Source: Acidobacteriota bacterium (GTDB lineage: Bacteria > Acidobacteriota > Terriglobia > Terriglobales > Acidobacteriaceae). Taken from it: a DNA stretch of 64,000 nt. Below the pieces are notes generated by a model. The model was given only the letters and a program-made list of their open reading frames with translations, was not told the origin of the DNA and made no database searches. Positions 54,584-63,834 of this stretch are shown in pieces. The position numbers and the translations under genes are program-made. The first letter of the stretch is position 1; each line of letters begins with the position of its first letter. The DNA lies in assembly GCA_003225055.1 (NCBI GenBank), contig QIAU01000123.1, forward strand, positions 50,353 through 114,352, read 5' to 3'.

Positions 54584-54589
54584 TTGACA
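54584..54589 (+). promoter_or_regulatory. -35 element of the arginine operon
   Basis: Consensus TTGACA at 54584-54589. The matching -10 region, at a 17-18 base spacing (from 54607), overlaps the first ARG box, so a bound repressor would block polymerase. Confidence 0.6.
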
Positions 54590-54604
54590 CTCCCCCTCGC
54601 AATG

Positions 54605-54642
54605 TCTGAATATTTATTCAATTGGATGGATAGCTATTCAGG
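54605..54642 (+). promoter_or_regulatory. Pair of ARG boxes (ArgR operator)
   Basis: Box 1 TGAATATTTATTCA (54607-54620) is a perfect palindrome matching the ArgR consensus TGAAT-4-ATTCA. Box 2 TGGATAGCTATTCA (54627-54640) has one changed half. The centres are 20 bases apart, the usual tandem arrangement bound by an ArgR hexamer. They lie directly before the argR ATG (54643), which implies autoregulation and arginine control of the whole operon. Confidence 0.88.
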
Positions 54643-55086
54643 ATGACGAAACTCGCCAGACACAAGACAATCCTGGAACTCGCAAGCAATGCGCCGCTGG
54701 CCAGTCAGGAGGAGCTTCAGCGGGCGCTCGGCAAACGCGGGTTCAAGGTCGGGCAGGCCACTTTATCTCGCGACATTCACGAGCTCGGCTTGGTTAAAAC
54801 CGGCGAGGGTTACGCCCTGCCTAACGGAAATGGTGCAAGCGACCCCAGCTTGCCTCCCGTGTCGCGTCTGGTGCGGGAATTTGTTCTTGACGTTCGTCCC
54901 GCCCAGAACCTCTTGGTGATCAAAACTGCGGTGGGGAGCGCTCAGCCTGTAGCGGCGGCGCTGGACAGCGAGTCGTGGCCCGAGGTGGTAGGCACCATTG
55001 CGGGTGACGATGCCATTCTTATTGTTTCTCCGAACAAAAAAGCTACCGCCAAGCTGGCAAACCGTATTCGGGAGATGCTGGCCTGA
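54643..55086 (+). CDS. argR: Arginine repressor
   Basis: Arginine-responsive DNA-binding protein, 147 aa. The N-terminal winged helix (HKTILELASNAPLASQEELQ, with recognition segment QATLSRDIHELGL) is followed by the C-terminal hexamer/arginine domain (VIKTAVGSAQPVAAALD, VGTIAGDDAILIVSP). It is the first gene of the operon and starts 3 bases after an ARG box pair. Its stop overlaps the argC start (TGATG). Confidence 0.95.
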   Translation: MTKLARHKTILELASNAPLASQEELQRALGKRGFKVGQATLSRDIHELGLVKTGEGYALPNGNGASDPSLPPVSRLVREFVLDVRPAQNLLVIKTAVGSAQPVAAALDSESWPEVVGTIAGDDAILIVSPNKKATAKLANRIREMLA

Positions 55087-56135
55087 TGACGGCAAAGGTC
55101 AGAACCGCGGTGGTGGGCGCGACCGGCTATGCCGGATTGGAGTTGACGCGCCTTCTAGTCCGTCATCCTAGGACCGGGAAGCCGCTACTGCTCCGCGGCC
55201 GCGATGGCGAGAGGCAAGGATTGGCGGACCTGGCGGAAGCTTTTCCCGGGCTGGCCGGAAACGGCGGCTACCCGCTGGAATCTTTTTCTTGGGAAAAATT
55301 TAAGCAACGGGGTGTGGACTTGCTGTTCCTGGCAACCCCTCATGAAGTGTCACGCGCGTTGGTTCCCGAAGCGGTGAGCCGTGGGCTACGGGTTGTCGAC
55401 CTGAGCGGAGCCTGGCGACTCAAGCAAGAAGCCAACCGCGCGGTGTACGGATTCGAAGATAAAGACCTACGTGCTGCCTCCCAACTGACGAAAGAAGCGG
55501 TATATGGGCTGCCTGAGTTGAACCGTGAGCAGATTTCCAATGCCACGGTGGTGGCCAACCCGGGTTGCTACGCCACTTCGGTGATCCTGGCGCTCGCTCC
55601 CCTACTGAGGGCCGGGTTGGTGGACAAAGAGAAAGGAATTATTTCGGACTCGAAGTCGGGTGTGTCCGGCGCGGGCAAAGAACCGACTTCAAGAACGCAT
55701 TTCGTTTCCGTGGCCGACAATCTCTCGGCCTACTCGGTTTTCGGTCACCGGCACACCGGGGAAATCCTCGAGCAGCTGCAGCTCAAAGCGCAAGAGTTGA
55801 TCTTCACGCCTCACTTGCTGCCGATCCCGCGGGGGATTCTCTCGACCATTTATCTCCACCTAGCGCGACCCAGCGCGCCCAGGGAAGTGGAATCGCGCTT
55901 CCGCAAATTTTACAAAGGTGCGACTTGGGTGCGCGTGTTTTCCACACCGCAACTTCCGCAAATCCATTTTTCGCTGCACACCAATTACTGCGACCTCGGG
56001 TTTTGCCTGGCGGACGACAGGCAGCGGCTGGTGCTGATTTCCTGCATCGACAACCTGCTCAAGGGAGCCGCGGGACAGGCGGTGCAGAACATGAATGTGA
56101 TGTACGGCTGGAGCGAAGCGGAAGGCCTGAATTGA
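55086..56135 (+). CDS. argC: N-acetyl-gamma-glutamyl-phosphate reductase
   Basis: NADPH-dependent third step of arginine synthesis, 349 aa. The N-terminal dinucleotide motif is VVGATGYAGLEL and the catalytic Cys161 is in VANPGCYAT. The segment SGVSGAGKEP and the C-terminal DNLLKGAAGQAVQNMN are family signatures. It overlaps argR by one base and argB by 4. Confidence 0.96.
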   Translation: MTAKVRTAVVGATGYAGLELTRLLVRHPRTGKPLLLRGRDGERQGLADLAEAFPGLAGNGGYPLESFSWEKFKQRGVDLLFLATPHEVSRALVPEAVSRGLRVVDLSGAWRLKQEANRAVYGFEDKDLRAASQLTKEAVYGLPELNREQISNATVVANPGCYATSVILALAPLLRAGLVDKEKGIISDSKSGVSGAGKEPTSRTHFVSVADNLSAYSVFGHRHTGEILEQLQLKAQELIFTPHLLPIPRGILSTIYLHLARPSAPREVESRFRKFYKGATWVRVFSTPQLPQIHFSLHTNYCDLGFCLADDRQRLVLISCIDNLLKGAAGQAVQNMNVMYGWSEAEGLN

Positions 56136-56917
56136 AACTTGTCGTCAAAATCGGCGGCGCCGCCCTGGAAAACAAAACGACGCTGCACAAGTGTGCGCGC
56201 GCCGTGGTGGAACTCGCTCAGGATGGTCACCGCCTCGCAGTGGTGCACGGCGGCGGCCCCGCCCTCACTCGCACCCTACAACTTCTTGGGAAGAAGAGCG
56301 CTTTCATCAACGGTTTGCGCGTGACGGATGCGGAAACCCGGGATGTGGCCCTGATGGTGCTTGCGGGCATCGTGAACAAGAGCCTGGTCGCCGCCCTTGG
56401 TGCCGCGGGACAGCCTGCGGTCGGGTTGTGCGGCGGCGACGGCATGATGTTCCGGGCGCGGAAGAAAAACACCAGCGGATACGACCTCGGATTCGTGGGC
56501 GAGATCGCCGTGGTCGAGCCGCGCTGGATGGAAGCGATCTGGGGGCAAGGCGGCATCCCGGTCATCTCCAGCGTCGCAATCGGTTCAGATGGTGAGTACT
56601 ACAACGTGAACGCCGACCAGATGGCGGCGGCTTGCGCAGTCGGGTGTCATGCGAACGCGTTGATTTTTCTGACCGATGTGCCGGGCGTAAAAGATGCAGA
56701 CGGGTCCGTCATCCCGTGGTTGAGACTCAAGCGAGTTGAGCAGCTAATTCGCGAGTCAGTGATTGCCGGCGGGATGCTTCCCAAGCTCGAGGCCTGTGGC
56801 CACGCCTTGCATCATGGCGTTGGACGGGTTCGGATTGTGCCGGCGGAGCAGGCCCATATGCTGCCGGAGTTTTACTTTTCGAAATTGGAATGTGGGACGG
56901 AGGTTTTGGAGGTATGA
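56132..56917 (+). CDS. argB: Acetylglutamate kinase
   Basis: It phosphorylates N-acetylglutamate with ATP, the second step. 261 aa. The ATP loop is KLVVKIGGAAL, the substrate loop VVHGGGPALTR, and the Asp/Lys region FLTDVPGVKD. The TTG start at 56132 overlaps the argC stop (TTGA) and has GGAAGG upstream; a longer open frame overlapping argC is not argB-like. This is the main feedback-controlled step in many bacteria, but the N-terminal helix of arginine-sensitive forms is absent here. Confidence 0.95.
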   Translation: MKLVVKIGGAALENKTTLHKCARAVVELAQDGHRLAVVHGGGPALTRTLQLLGKKSAFINGLRVTDAETRDVALMVLAGIVNKSLVAALGAAGQPAVGLCGGDGMMFRARKKNTSGYDLGFVGEIAVVEPRWMEAIWGQGGIPVISSVAIGSDGEYYNVNADQMAAACAVGCHANALIFLTDVPGVKDADGSVIPWLRLKRVEQLIRESVIAGGMLPKLEACGHALHHGVGRVRIVPAEQAHMLPEFYFSKLECGTEVLEV

Positions 56918-58155
56918 GTCTCGCCTCGGTAATGCGGTCCGAAGCTTCGTTGCTTCTGCCTACCTACGAGCGCAACCCCGTGCTGTTTACGCAGGGTCGC
57001 GGCGTGTACTTGTGGGATTCGAAGGGCAAGAAGTATTTGGATTTCTTGAGTGGTATTGGCGTGAACGCGTTGGGTTACGGTCATCCCGCGATCCAGGCAG
57101 TGGTGGCTCGCCAGTCCGCGAAGCTGATTCACGTTTCCAACCTTTTCTTCCACGAGTACCAGGCGGAATTGGCCAAACGGTTGACGAAGATTTCCGGTTT
57201 CGATCGAGCTTTTTTCTGCAACAGCGGTACGGAGGCGTGGGAGGGAGCCCTCAAGCTAGCGCGCGCGTATGCGCATGCGCAGAACCATAACGGGCACAAG
57301 GCCAAGTGGCGCATGATCGCCCTGGAAAACTCGTTTCATGGGCGGACGTTTGGCGCTCTGGCCACCACCGGTCAGCAAAAATATCGGACGCCTTTTGCGC
57401 CGCTGATGCCGGGCGTCAGCTTCGTTGCGCTGAATGATCTGGACGATCTGAAGCGGCAATTCGACGGGAGCGTGTGCGCCATTTGCCTGGAGACAATTCA
57501 GGGCGAGGGCGGAGTTTTTCCGGTGAGCCCTGAGTTTCTGAGATTGGCACGAGAACTCACCCAAAAGCATGGGGCTTTGCTGATCATCGACGAGATTCAG
57601 TGCGGGCTCGGGCGCACCGGGCAAAATTTTGCTTATCAGGATTATGGTGTGCAGCCGGATATAGTCACCGTGGCGAAGCCTCTCGCTGCGGGGTTGCCGT
57701 TAGGCGCGATCCTGACCAGCAACCAGGTTGCCGGCTGCATGCATCCCGGATTGCATGGGACTACGTTTGGCGGCGGCCCTCTTTCCTGTGCGGTGGCAGT
57801 CGAGTTTCTGAAGCAAATGGAGAAATTGCTGCCTCACATTCGGACCATCGGCGGCCACTTCCGTTCCCGGCTCGGGGAACTGGCCTCGAAATATCCGCAG
57901 ATTCGCGAAGTGCGAGGCCTCGGGCTGATGTTGGCGGTCGATCTGAACTCGGCTGATCTCGCCAAGGCGGTTGCCAGGCAACTGCTTCAGGAAGGAATCA
58001 TCATCAATCGGACGCACGAGACGGTTCTGCGCTTTTTGCCTCCTTACATCATTCAGGAGAAGCACGTGGACCAGGTCATTAAGGCACTCGATTCGGCTCT
58101 GGCACGGACCAGGACGCCCGTGCCTCTACTCAAGACGAAAAGGAGTCAGGCATGA
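56914..58155 (+). CDS. argD: Acetylornithine aminotransferase
   Basis: A PLP enzyme, the fourth step, 413 aa. Signatures are FLSGIGVNALGYGHP, FFCNSGTEAWEGALKLAR, LIIDEIQCGLGRTG and the Schiff-base Lys in VTVAKPLAAGLPLGA. The ATG at 56914 overlaps the argB stop and follows GGAGG; the frame opens eight codons earlier inside argB. It overlaps argF by 4 bases. Confidence 0.95.
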   Translation: MSLASVMRSEASLLLPTYERNPVLFTQGRGVYLWDSKGKKYLDFLSGIGVNALGYGHPAIQAVVARQSAKLIHVSNLFFHEYQAELAKRLTKISGFDRAFFCNSGTEAWEGALKLARAYAHAQNHNGHKAKWRMIALENSFHGRTFGALATTGQQKYRTPFAPLMPGVSFVALNDLDDLKRQFDGSVCAICLETIQGEGGVFPVSPEFLRLARELTQKHGALLIIDEIQCGLGRTGQNFAYQDYGVQPDIVTVAKPLAAGLPLGAILTSNQVAGCMHPGLHGTTFGGGPLSCAVAVEFLKQMEKLLPHIRTIGGHFRSRLGELASKYPQIREVRGLGLMLAVDLNSADLAKAVARQLLQEGIIINRTHETVLRFLPPYIIQEKHVDQVIKALDSALARTRTPVPLLKTKRSQA

Positions 58156-59165
58156 ACAGCACGACACTCCGGGTTTCACAGGCCTCCAGTCTTCCGCGCC
58201 CTAAAGGATTTTTGAGTCACGACTTGGTTTCTATTCGCGACCTTGCTCCGCGGGAAGTGGAGGCCGTGCTCGAACTCACGGCAGTGGTCAAGGCCCGGCC
58301 CGGCAATTTTCGGGCGGCGCTGGCCGGCAAACAGCTGGTGATGTTTTTTGAGAAGCCGTCTCTGCGCACGCGGTTGACCTTCGAGTCGGGTATGGCGAGT
58401 TTGGGGGGAGTGTCGTTCTTCGTAGATCAGACACACAGCCGGCTCGATGCGCGAGAAAAGCTGAGCGATATCGCTCACAATCTGGAGCGCTGGGTGAACG
58501 TCATCGTGCTACGCACGTTCTCCCATGTCACGGTCGAGCAGATGGCTGAGTGTGCGGGAATTCCGGTCATCAATGCGCTCAGCGAACTGGAGCATCCGTG
58601 CCAGGCTCTGGCCGACTACTTCACGCTACAGGAGAAGTTCGGGGACCTGAAGAACGTCCGGCTTGCTTACGTGGGAGATGGGAACAATGTCGCACATTCC
58701 CTGGTGCTGGCCTGTGCATCCCTCGGGTCCTCGATTCGCATAGCCACGCCCGCGGGCTACGGGCCTGACGCGCACATTGTCGCCGACGCACGCGAAATCG
58801 CGCGCGAAACAGGGGCCAATATTGAATTGTTACGTGATCCTCATGAAGCGGTGCAGGGGGCAGATGCCGTGTACACCGATACCTGGGTCAGCATGGGCCA
58901 TGAACACGAGTCGGAACAGCGAGCCGGCATCTTCGCTGATTATCAGGTTAATGAAGCTCTGATGGCCGAGGCCGCAGCTCATGCCCTGTTCCTGCACTGC
59001 CTTCCGGCATGCCGCGGCAAAGAAGTGACAGATGCGGTGATCGATTCGCAGCAGTCGGCCGTCTTCGATCAGGCAGAGAACCGGATGCATGTGCAGAAAG
59101 CTATTCTTTTACTGCTGCTGGGTGGCGGTATGACCCATCCCGCAAGGAGAAGTGACCATGCCTGA
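58152..59165 (+). CDS. argF: Ornithine carbamoyltransferase
   Basis: It joins carbamoyl phosphate and ornithine to citrulline, 337 aa. The carbamoyl-phosphate motif reads KPSLRTRLTFE, where many OTCases have STRTR. HPCQALADYFT, DTWVSMGHE and the C-terminal HCLPACRGKEV are standard for OTCase, and the ordinary argD upstream argues against the acetylcitrulline variant. The N-terminus is about 20 residues longer than usual. The 3' end overlaps argG by 8 bases. Confidence 0.93.
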   Translation: MNSTTLRVSQASSLPRPKGFLSHDLVSIRDLAPREVEAVLELTAVVKARPGNFRAALAGKQLVMFFEKPSLRTRLTFESGMASLGGVSFFVDQTHSRLDAREKLSDIAHNLERWVNVIVLRTFSHVTVEQMAECAGIPVINALSELEHPCQALADYFTLQEKFGDLKNVRLAYVGDGNNVAHSLVLACASLGSSIRIATPAGYGPDAHIVADAREIARETGANIELLRDPHEAVQGADAVYTDTWVSMGHEHESEQRAGIFADYQVNEALMAEAAAHALFLHCLPACRGKEVTDAVIDSQQSAVFDQAENRMHVQKAILLLLLGGGMTHPARRSDHA

Positions 59166-60363
59166 AAAAGTCGTCCTCGCCTATTCCGGCGGTCTCGACA
59201 CCTCGATCATCATTCCATGGCTGAAGGAGAACTATGCCTATGACGTGATCGCCATGGTGGGCGATGTTGGCCAGGGGGATGATTTCGAAGCGGTCGTCAG
59301 CAAGGCGTACAAGACCGGCGCCAGCAAGGTCGTGGTTGAGGATTTACGTGAGGAATTCCTGGCTGGGTACGTGTGGCCGGCGCTGAAGGCGGGGGCGGTG
59401 TACGAGCACAAATATTTGCTGGGGACATCGCTGGCACGGCCGCTGCTTGCAAAACACCAGATTGAAGTGGCGTTGCGGGAAGGTGCCGCTGCCGTTGCCC
59501 ACGGCTGCACCGGCAAGGGCAACGATCAGGTGCGGTTCGAACTGGCTTACCAGGCGCTGGCGCCAGAGTTGAAAGTGATTGCTCCCTGGCGGGAGTGGGA
59601 CCTGAAATCGCGGGAAGATTGCCTCAATTATGCCGAGCAGCATGGCATCCCGGTCGCGGCTACCCGAGAGAAAATTCACAGCCGCGACCGCAATCTGTGG
59701 CACCTCAGCCACGAGGGTGGCGAGCTGGAAGATGCTGCCCGTGCGCCTCTCCCGAGCACGTGGCAACTGACGCGTTCTCCGCAGGATGCGCCCGATCGCG
59801 AGGAGCAGGTAGAGATCGGCTTTGAGAAGGGCATTGCGGTTGCTGTGAACGGCATGAAGATGGATGCGGTCTCGCTGGTTGAGCTGCTCAACGAGGTCGG
59901 GGGGCGCAACGCGATCGGCCGCGTGGACCTGGTGGAAAACCGGTTTGTGGGGATCAAGTCGCGGGGATGCTATGAGACGCCCGGGGGCACGCTAGTGCTC
60001 ACCGCCCATCGGGAACTGGAAGCCCTGTGCCTCGATCGCGACCTGATGCATTTCAAGCAGCACGTTGGCCTGAAGTATGCCGAAATGGTTTACTTCGGGC
60101 TTTGGTTTACGCCTTTGCGCGAGGCTCTGGACGCCTTCGTCGAAACGACCCAGAAGCAAGTGACGGGGACGGTTTCCCTGAGTCTCTACCGAGGGAATGT
60201 TTCGGTGGTCAGCCGACGCTCGGAGTACTCGATGTACCGCACAGATTTGGCGGCCTTCACCATGGGCGACAGCTACGATCAGAAAGACGCAGCGGGATTT
60301 ATTCGAATCCTCGGCCTGCCCGCGCGCTCACGTGCGCAGGCTCGCATGGAGGTGGCGAAGTGA
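59158..60363 (+). CDS. argG: Argininosuccinate synthase
   Basis: ATP-dependent coupling of citrulline and aspartate, 401 aa. The PP-loop is LAYSGGLDTSIIIPWL, and further signatures are AHGCTGKGNDQVRFE and DGVSLVEL-like MDAVSLVELLNEVGG. The ATG at 59158 lies 8 bases after AAGGAG; an in-frame GTG at 59152 is too close to it. It overlaps argF by 8 bases and argH by 4. Confidence 0.96.
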   Translation: MPEKVVLAYSGGLDTSIIIPWLKENYAYDVIAMVGDVGQGDDFEAVVSKAYKTGASKVVVEDLREEFLAGYVWPALKAGAVYEHKYLLGTSLARPLLAKHQIEVALREGAAAVAHGCTGKGNDQVRFELAYQALAPELKVIAPWREWDLKSREDCLNYAEQHGIPVAATREKIHSRDRNLWHLSHEGGELEDAARAPLPSTWQLTRSPQDAPDREEQVEIGFEKGIAVAVNGMKMDAVSLVELLNEVGGRNAIGRVDLVENRFVGIKSRGCYETPGGTLVLTAHRELEALCLDRDLMHFKQHVGLKYAEMVYFGLWFTPLREALDAFVETTQKQVTGTVSLSLYRGNVSVVSRRSEYSMYRTDLAAFTMGDSYDQKDAAGFIRILGLPARSRAQARMEVAK

Positions 60364-61760
60364 AGATGTGGTCGGGGCGGTTCCGACAGAGGCTCGATCC
60401 CGAATTCGAGCGTTGGCAGCGATCGTTTCCCTTGGATCGGCGCTTGCTCGGCCACGAACTGGAGGCGAGCCGCGCTCATGCCCGCGCGTTGCAGCGCGCC
60501 GGGATCTTGTTGGCGGAGGAGCTGGCATCCATCCTGTTCGGGCTCGATCAGATTGCCGAGCGCGCAGCTGCTCCCTCGTTTCTGGAAGATGACGAGGCGG
60601 AAGATGTGCACCACTTCGTCGAGAAGCAACTGGTATCGACGATCGGAGATACGGGTTACAAGCTGCACAGCGGGCGAAGCCGCAATGAGCAGATCGCTAC
60701 CGACCTGCGATTATATGCCCGGGCCAGCATCGATCAGTTGCAGGAGCTCATCGCCGATTGGATGGAAATCCTGGTGACGCGCGCGGAGCGGGCCGGCAAT
60801 GCGGTCATGCCGGCTTATACGCACCTGCAGCGCGCTGAGCCGGTGCTGGTTGCACACTGGCTGCTGGCTTATGTCGAGATGTCCGGCCGCGATACGGAGC
60901 GGCTGGCGGATTGCCGCAAGCGCGCAAATTTGTGTCCGCTGGGTTCCGGAGCGGTGGCGGGAGCGACCCTTGCGCTGGATCGCGAGGCCATTGCCCACGA
61001 CTTGGGTTTCGACCGCCCCACCGTAAACAGCATGGATGCGACCGGCGATCGTGATTTCGCCATCGAGTTGGTCAATGCGCTTTCGTTGTTGTCCACGCAT
61101 TTGAGCCGCTGGGCCGAGGAGATGATCCTGTTTTCAACCCCGGAGTTCGGGTTCATCCAGTTGCCGGAAGCTTATTCGACGGGCAGCAGCGCCCTGCCGC
61201 AGAAGAAAAATCCCGATCTGCTGGAGTTAACTCGTGCCAAAGCGGCGCGGGTCATCGGTGATGCTACTGCGCTGCAAATAGGGGTGAAGGGATTGCCGCT
61301 GGCCTACAACAAAGACCTTCAGGAAACGCAGGAACCGCTGTTCGATGCCAGCGAGACGCTGCTCGCGTTATTGCCGCTGGTGAGCGGCTGGATGAAGGCG
61401 GTCGACTTCGACTACCCGCGCATGCAAGCGGCGGCCCAGTCTGGATTCATGAATGCCTGGGCGGCGGCCACGTATCTGGTCGAACGCGGAGTGCCCTTCC
61501 GGCTTGCGCATGAGCAGGTGGGAAAAGCAGTCCAACGATGCCTGGACAAAGGATGCGAACTCGAGGAGCTTTCGCTCAATGAATTGAAGGAGCTGAATCC
61601 GGCATTCGATCAGGATTTCTATTCGCGGCTCACCCTGCCGGCAGTACTCGCCATTCACGATGTGGTCGGCGGTACCGCGCCGGCACAGGTGAAACAGGCT
61701 ATTGCAGAAGCCAAACAGAAAATCGCAGCACTTCGTGGGGTGGCCCATGCGCACGCGTGA
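60360..61760 (+). CDS. argH: Argininosuccinate lyase
   Basis: It releases arginine and fumarate, 466 aa. The N-terminus is KMWSGRFRQRLDPEFERW. The segment HSGRSRNEQIATDLRLY and the catalytic loop TGSSALPQKKNPDLLEL (Leu where most have Met) are present. The GTG at 60360 overlaps the argG stop and has GGAGG 7 bases upstream; the ATG at 60366 is a less likely start. The stop lies 14 bases inside the next gene. Confidence 0.95.
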   Translation: MKMWSGRFRQRLDPEFERWQRSFPLDRRLLGHELEASRAHARALQRAGILLAEELASILFGLDQIAERAAAPSFLEDDEAEDVHHFVEKQLVSTIGDTGYKLHSGRSRNEQIATDLRLYARASIDQLQELIADWMEILVTRAERAGNAVMPAYTHLQRAEPVLVAHWLLAYVEMSGRDTERLADCRKRANLCPLGSGAVAGATLALDREAIAHDLGFDRPTVNSMDATGDRDFAIELVNALSLLSTHLSRWAEEMILFSTPEFGFIQLPEAYSTGSSALPQKKNPDLLELTRAKAARVIGDATALQIGVKGLPLAYNKDLQETQEPLFDASETLLALLPLVSGWMKAVDFDYPRMQAAAQSGFMNAWAAATYLVERGVPFRLAHEQVGKAVQRCLDKGCELEELSLNELKELNPAFDQDFYSRLTLPAVLAIHDVVGGTAPAQVKQAIAEAKQKIAALRGVAHAHA

Positions 61761-62253
61761 AGCGATTCTGCCGGATGCGGCGCAGATTCACCAGTTGATC
61801 TCGGCCCATTTCGAGACGGGCACGCTTCTGCCGCGCAGCTTCGCCGAGATTTGCGAGAACGTGCGCGATTTTATTGTCGCCGAACAAGACGGTCGAATCG
61901 TGGGCTGCGGAGCTCTACACTTGTATGGGCCGCATCTAGCCGAAATCCGTTCCATTACCGTACACGCGTCCGGGCGGGGCAAAGGAACGGGGCGTCGGAT
62001 GGTACGAGCCTTGCTGAAACAGGCTAAGAAACATCACGTGAACAGCGTGTGCCTGTTCACACGCATTCCGGAGTTTTTCGCGCCCCTGGGATTTTCGGTG
62101 GTCACGCGGGAAGACATTCCCGACAAGCTGTACAAAGACTGCTGCGTCTGCCCGAAGCTCTACTGCTGCGACGAAGTTGCCATGGTGCGGGGCAGCCTGC
62201 CTACGTTTGCCATCCTGCAACCGGCGTCGTCGCTGGTCAAACTCGAGGCATGA
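61747..62253 (+). CDS. N-acetylglutamate synthase (short GNAT type)
   Basis: It acetylates glutamate with acetyl-CoA, the first step. A single GNAT domain of 168 aa, without the kinase-like domain of E. coli ArgA. The acetyl-CoA loop is SGRGKGTGRRMV (about 75-86), and ALHLYGPHLAEIRSITVH is typical of argA-type GNATs. The C-terminal cysteine group (Cys132, 133, 135, 140, 141 in KDCCVCPKLYCCDE) is a common mark of short NAGS proteins. The ATG at 61747 overlaps argH by 14 bases; it overlaps argJ by 4. Confidence 0.88.
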   Translation: MRTREAILPDAAQIHQLISAHFETGTLLPRSFAEICENVRDFIVAEQDGRIVGCGALHLYGPHLAEIRSITVHASGRGKGTGRRMVRALLKQAKKHHVNSVCLFTRIPEFFAPLGFSVVTREDIPDKLYKDCCVCPKLYCCDEVAMVRGSLPTFAILQPASSLVKLEA

Positions 62254-63458
62254 CACTGTCGGATACGCCTGCCCAGATTCATCTGCCAAATGGATTTTCT
62301 TTTTCTTCCGTAGCTGCCGGAATCAAAGCCAGCGGCCGTCCGGACCTCGCTTTAGTGACGTGTTCTGCCGGAACCAGGGCAGCTGCCGTGTTCACCAAAA
62401 ATCGCGTCGTGGCCGCACCGGTTCAGGTCGGTCGTGCCGCGCTGAAGAGGGCGCGCGGGAGAGTGCGCGCTTTGGTCGTCAATTCTGGCAACGCGAATTG
62501 CGCGACGGGCGCGGCGGGCATGGCCGCTTGCCGGCAGGTTTGTCGAGAGGCCGCGAGACATCTGGGCGTTAACCCAACGGAAGTCTTTCCGTCGTCGACC
62601 GGCATCATCGGGGTGCCCTTACCTGCGGAGAAGATTGTTGTCAGGTTGCCGGAACTGGTCGCGCAACAGGCGGCAACCGAGGAGGCCGCCTGTCAGTTCG
62701 CGCAGACCATCATGACAACCGATATGCGGCCCAAGTTGGCTTCCGTCAGGTTCCGAAGCCGTGGCACAGAAGTTCGATTGCTCGGGATCGCAAAGGGGGC
62801 CGGCATGATCCATCCGCAACTGGCGACCATGCTGGTGTACGTGCTCACAGATGTCGCTGCGCGGACGACCGAATTGAAGCGGCATCTGGTCCAAACCTCT
62901 GAGGAAACGTTCAACTGCATTTCAATTGACGGCGATACTTCCACCAACGATACGGTATTGCTTTTGGCCAGCGGACAAGCGGACGTCCGCCTGGACCAAT
63001 GCACAAAAGCGTTCAACGCCGCACTGCTGGAAGTCTGTCGATCTTTGGCGCGGCAGATTGTGCGCGATGGCGAGGGCGCCCAGCACGTGATTCGCTTGTC
63101 GGTCGAACAAGCCAAGACGCGCGAGGAAGCCAAGCAGGTGGCGCGTGCCATCGCGCATTCGGCGTTGGTGAAAACCGCGTGGGCGGGCGCTGATCCCAAT
63201 TGGGGGCGCATTCTTGCGGCCATCGGATATTCGGGCGCGCCGGTGAATCCTGCGCGGGTCAATATTTTCATTGGCGCCCAGCAGGTTTGTCGCAACGGGA
63301 GCGCGGCGCATTTCGATCAGAAGGAAGCCCATTTCCATCTTGCTCAGTCAGAATGCGATATACGGGTTCAATTGGGACGCGGCAGGAGCCGGCTGCACTT
63401 CTACACGACTGATCTCACTGCCGAATACGTGCGAATTAATGCCGACTATTCCACTTAA
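62250..63458 (+). CDS. argJ: Glutamate N-acetyltransferase/ArgJ
   Basis: It recycles the acetyl group from N-acetylornithine to glutamate, 402 aa. It is made as a precursor that cleaves itself before the nucleophile Thr193 (HPQLATMLVYVLTD). Other signatures are VVNSGNANCATG, SSTGIIGVPLP and the C-terminal DPNWGRILAAIGYSG. The ATG at 62250 overlaps the NAGS stop. With both NAGS and ArgJ the operon encodes the energy-saving cyclic pathway; whether ArgJ also uses acetyl-CoA cannot be told. It is the last gene of the arginine operon. Confidence 0.95.
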   Translation: MTLSDTPAQIHLPNGFSFSSVAAGIKASGRPDLALVTCSAGTRAAAVFTKNRVVAAPVQVGRAALKRARGRVRALVVNSGNANCATGAAGMAACRQVCREAARHLGVNPTEVFPSSTGIIGVPLPAEKIVVRLPELVAQQAATEEAACQFAQTIMTTDMRPKLASVRFRSRGTEVRLLGIAKGAGMIHPQLATMLVYVLTDVAARTTELKRHLVQTSEETFNCISIDGDTSTNDTVLLLASGQADVRLDQCTKAFNAALLEVCRSLARQIVRDGEGAQHVIRLSVEQAKTREEAKQVARAIAHSALVKTAWAGADPNWGRILAAIGYSGAPVNPARVNIFIGAQQVCRNGSAAHFDQKEAHFHLAQSECDIRVQLGRGRSRLHFYTTDLTAEYVRINADYST

Positions 63459-63482
63459 TCTACCGTGTTTTCCACCGTGTAC

Positions 63483-63526
63483 TCGGGGTCCCCGGGGTCC
63501 CTCGGGGTCAGCACTCGGGGTCAGCA
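63483..63526. repeat. Short tandem repeat of CTCGGGGTC units
   Basis: CTCGGGGTCAGCA is present twice in exact tandem (63501-63513, 63514-63526), preceded by two degenerate CGGGGTCC units (from 63483). It lies 25 bases after argJ. Origin by slippage is likely. Confidence 0.7.
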
Positions 63527-63603
63527 CACCTTGACAAAATCGATTAAGTAGACGATATTCTGTGACTTGGACCCATGTGTCCGTTGGCGAGGTGGAGTGA
63601 GTG

Positions 63604-63834
63604 ATGAACACGGTTACCTCGAAATCGAAGCGGCCGGGTGCTTACTGGGATCGCGCAGGCAACGTGATTCGGGACTGGAACACGGACCAGGTGCTTCCCG
63701 GCTACGAAGGCAGCTGCCTCGTTTACCTGGACACCCGGGGTCCGGTTTTTGCAACCACTTTCCTGCGCGACGGAGAACGTTGCTGGGAGGACCTCGACCA
63801 GAAAGTTCCTGCCTTTACGTCCTGGCTAAGCTAA
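63604..63834 (+). CDS. Small hypothetical protein, 76 aa
   Basis: No family recognised. A soluble, Trp/Asp-rich short protein: MNTVTSKSKRPGAYWDRAG, then DQVLPGYEGSCLVYLDTRGP and a C-terminal RDGERCWEDLDQ. GGAG at 63594-63597 is 6 bases before the ATG; a GTG one codon earlier is possible. It lies between the arginine operon and a transposase-like gene and could belong to accessory DNA. Confidence 0.55.
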   Translation: MNTVTSKSKRPGAYWDRAGNVIRDWNTDQVLPGYEGSCLVYLDTRGPVFATTFLRDGERCWEDLDQKVPAFTSWLS

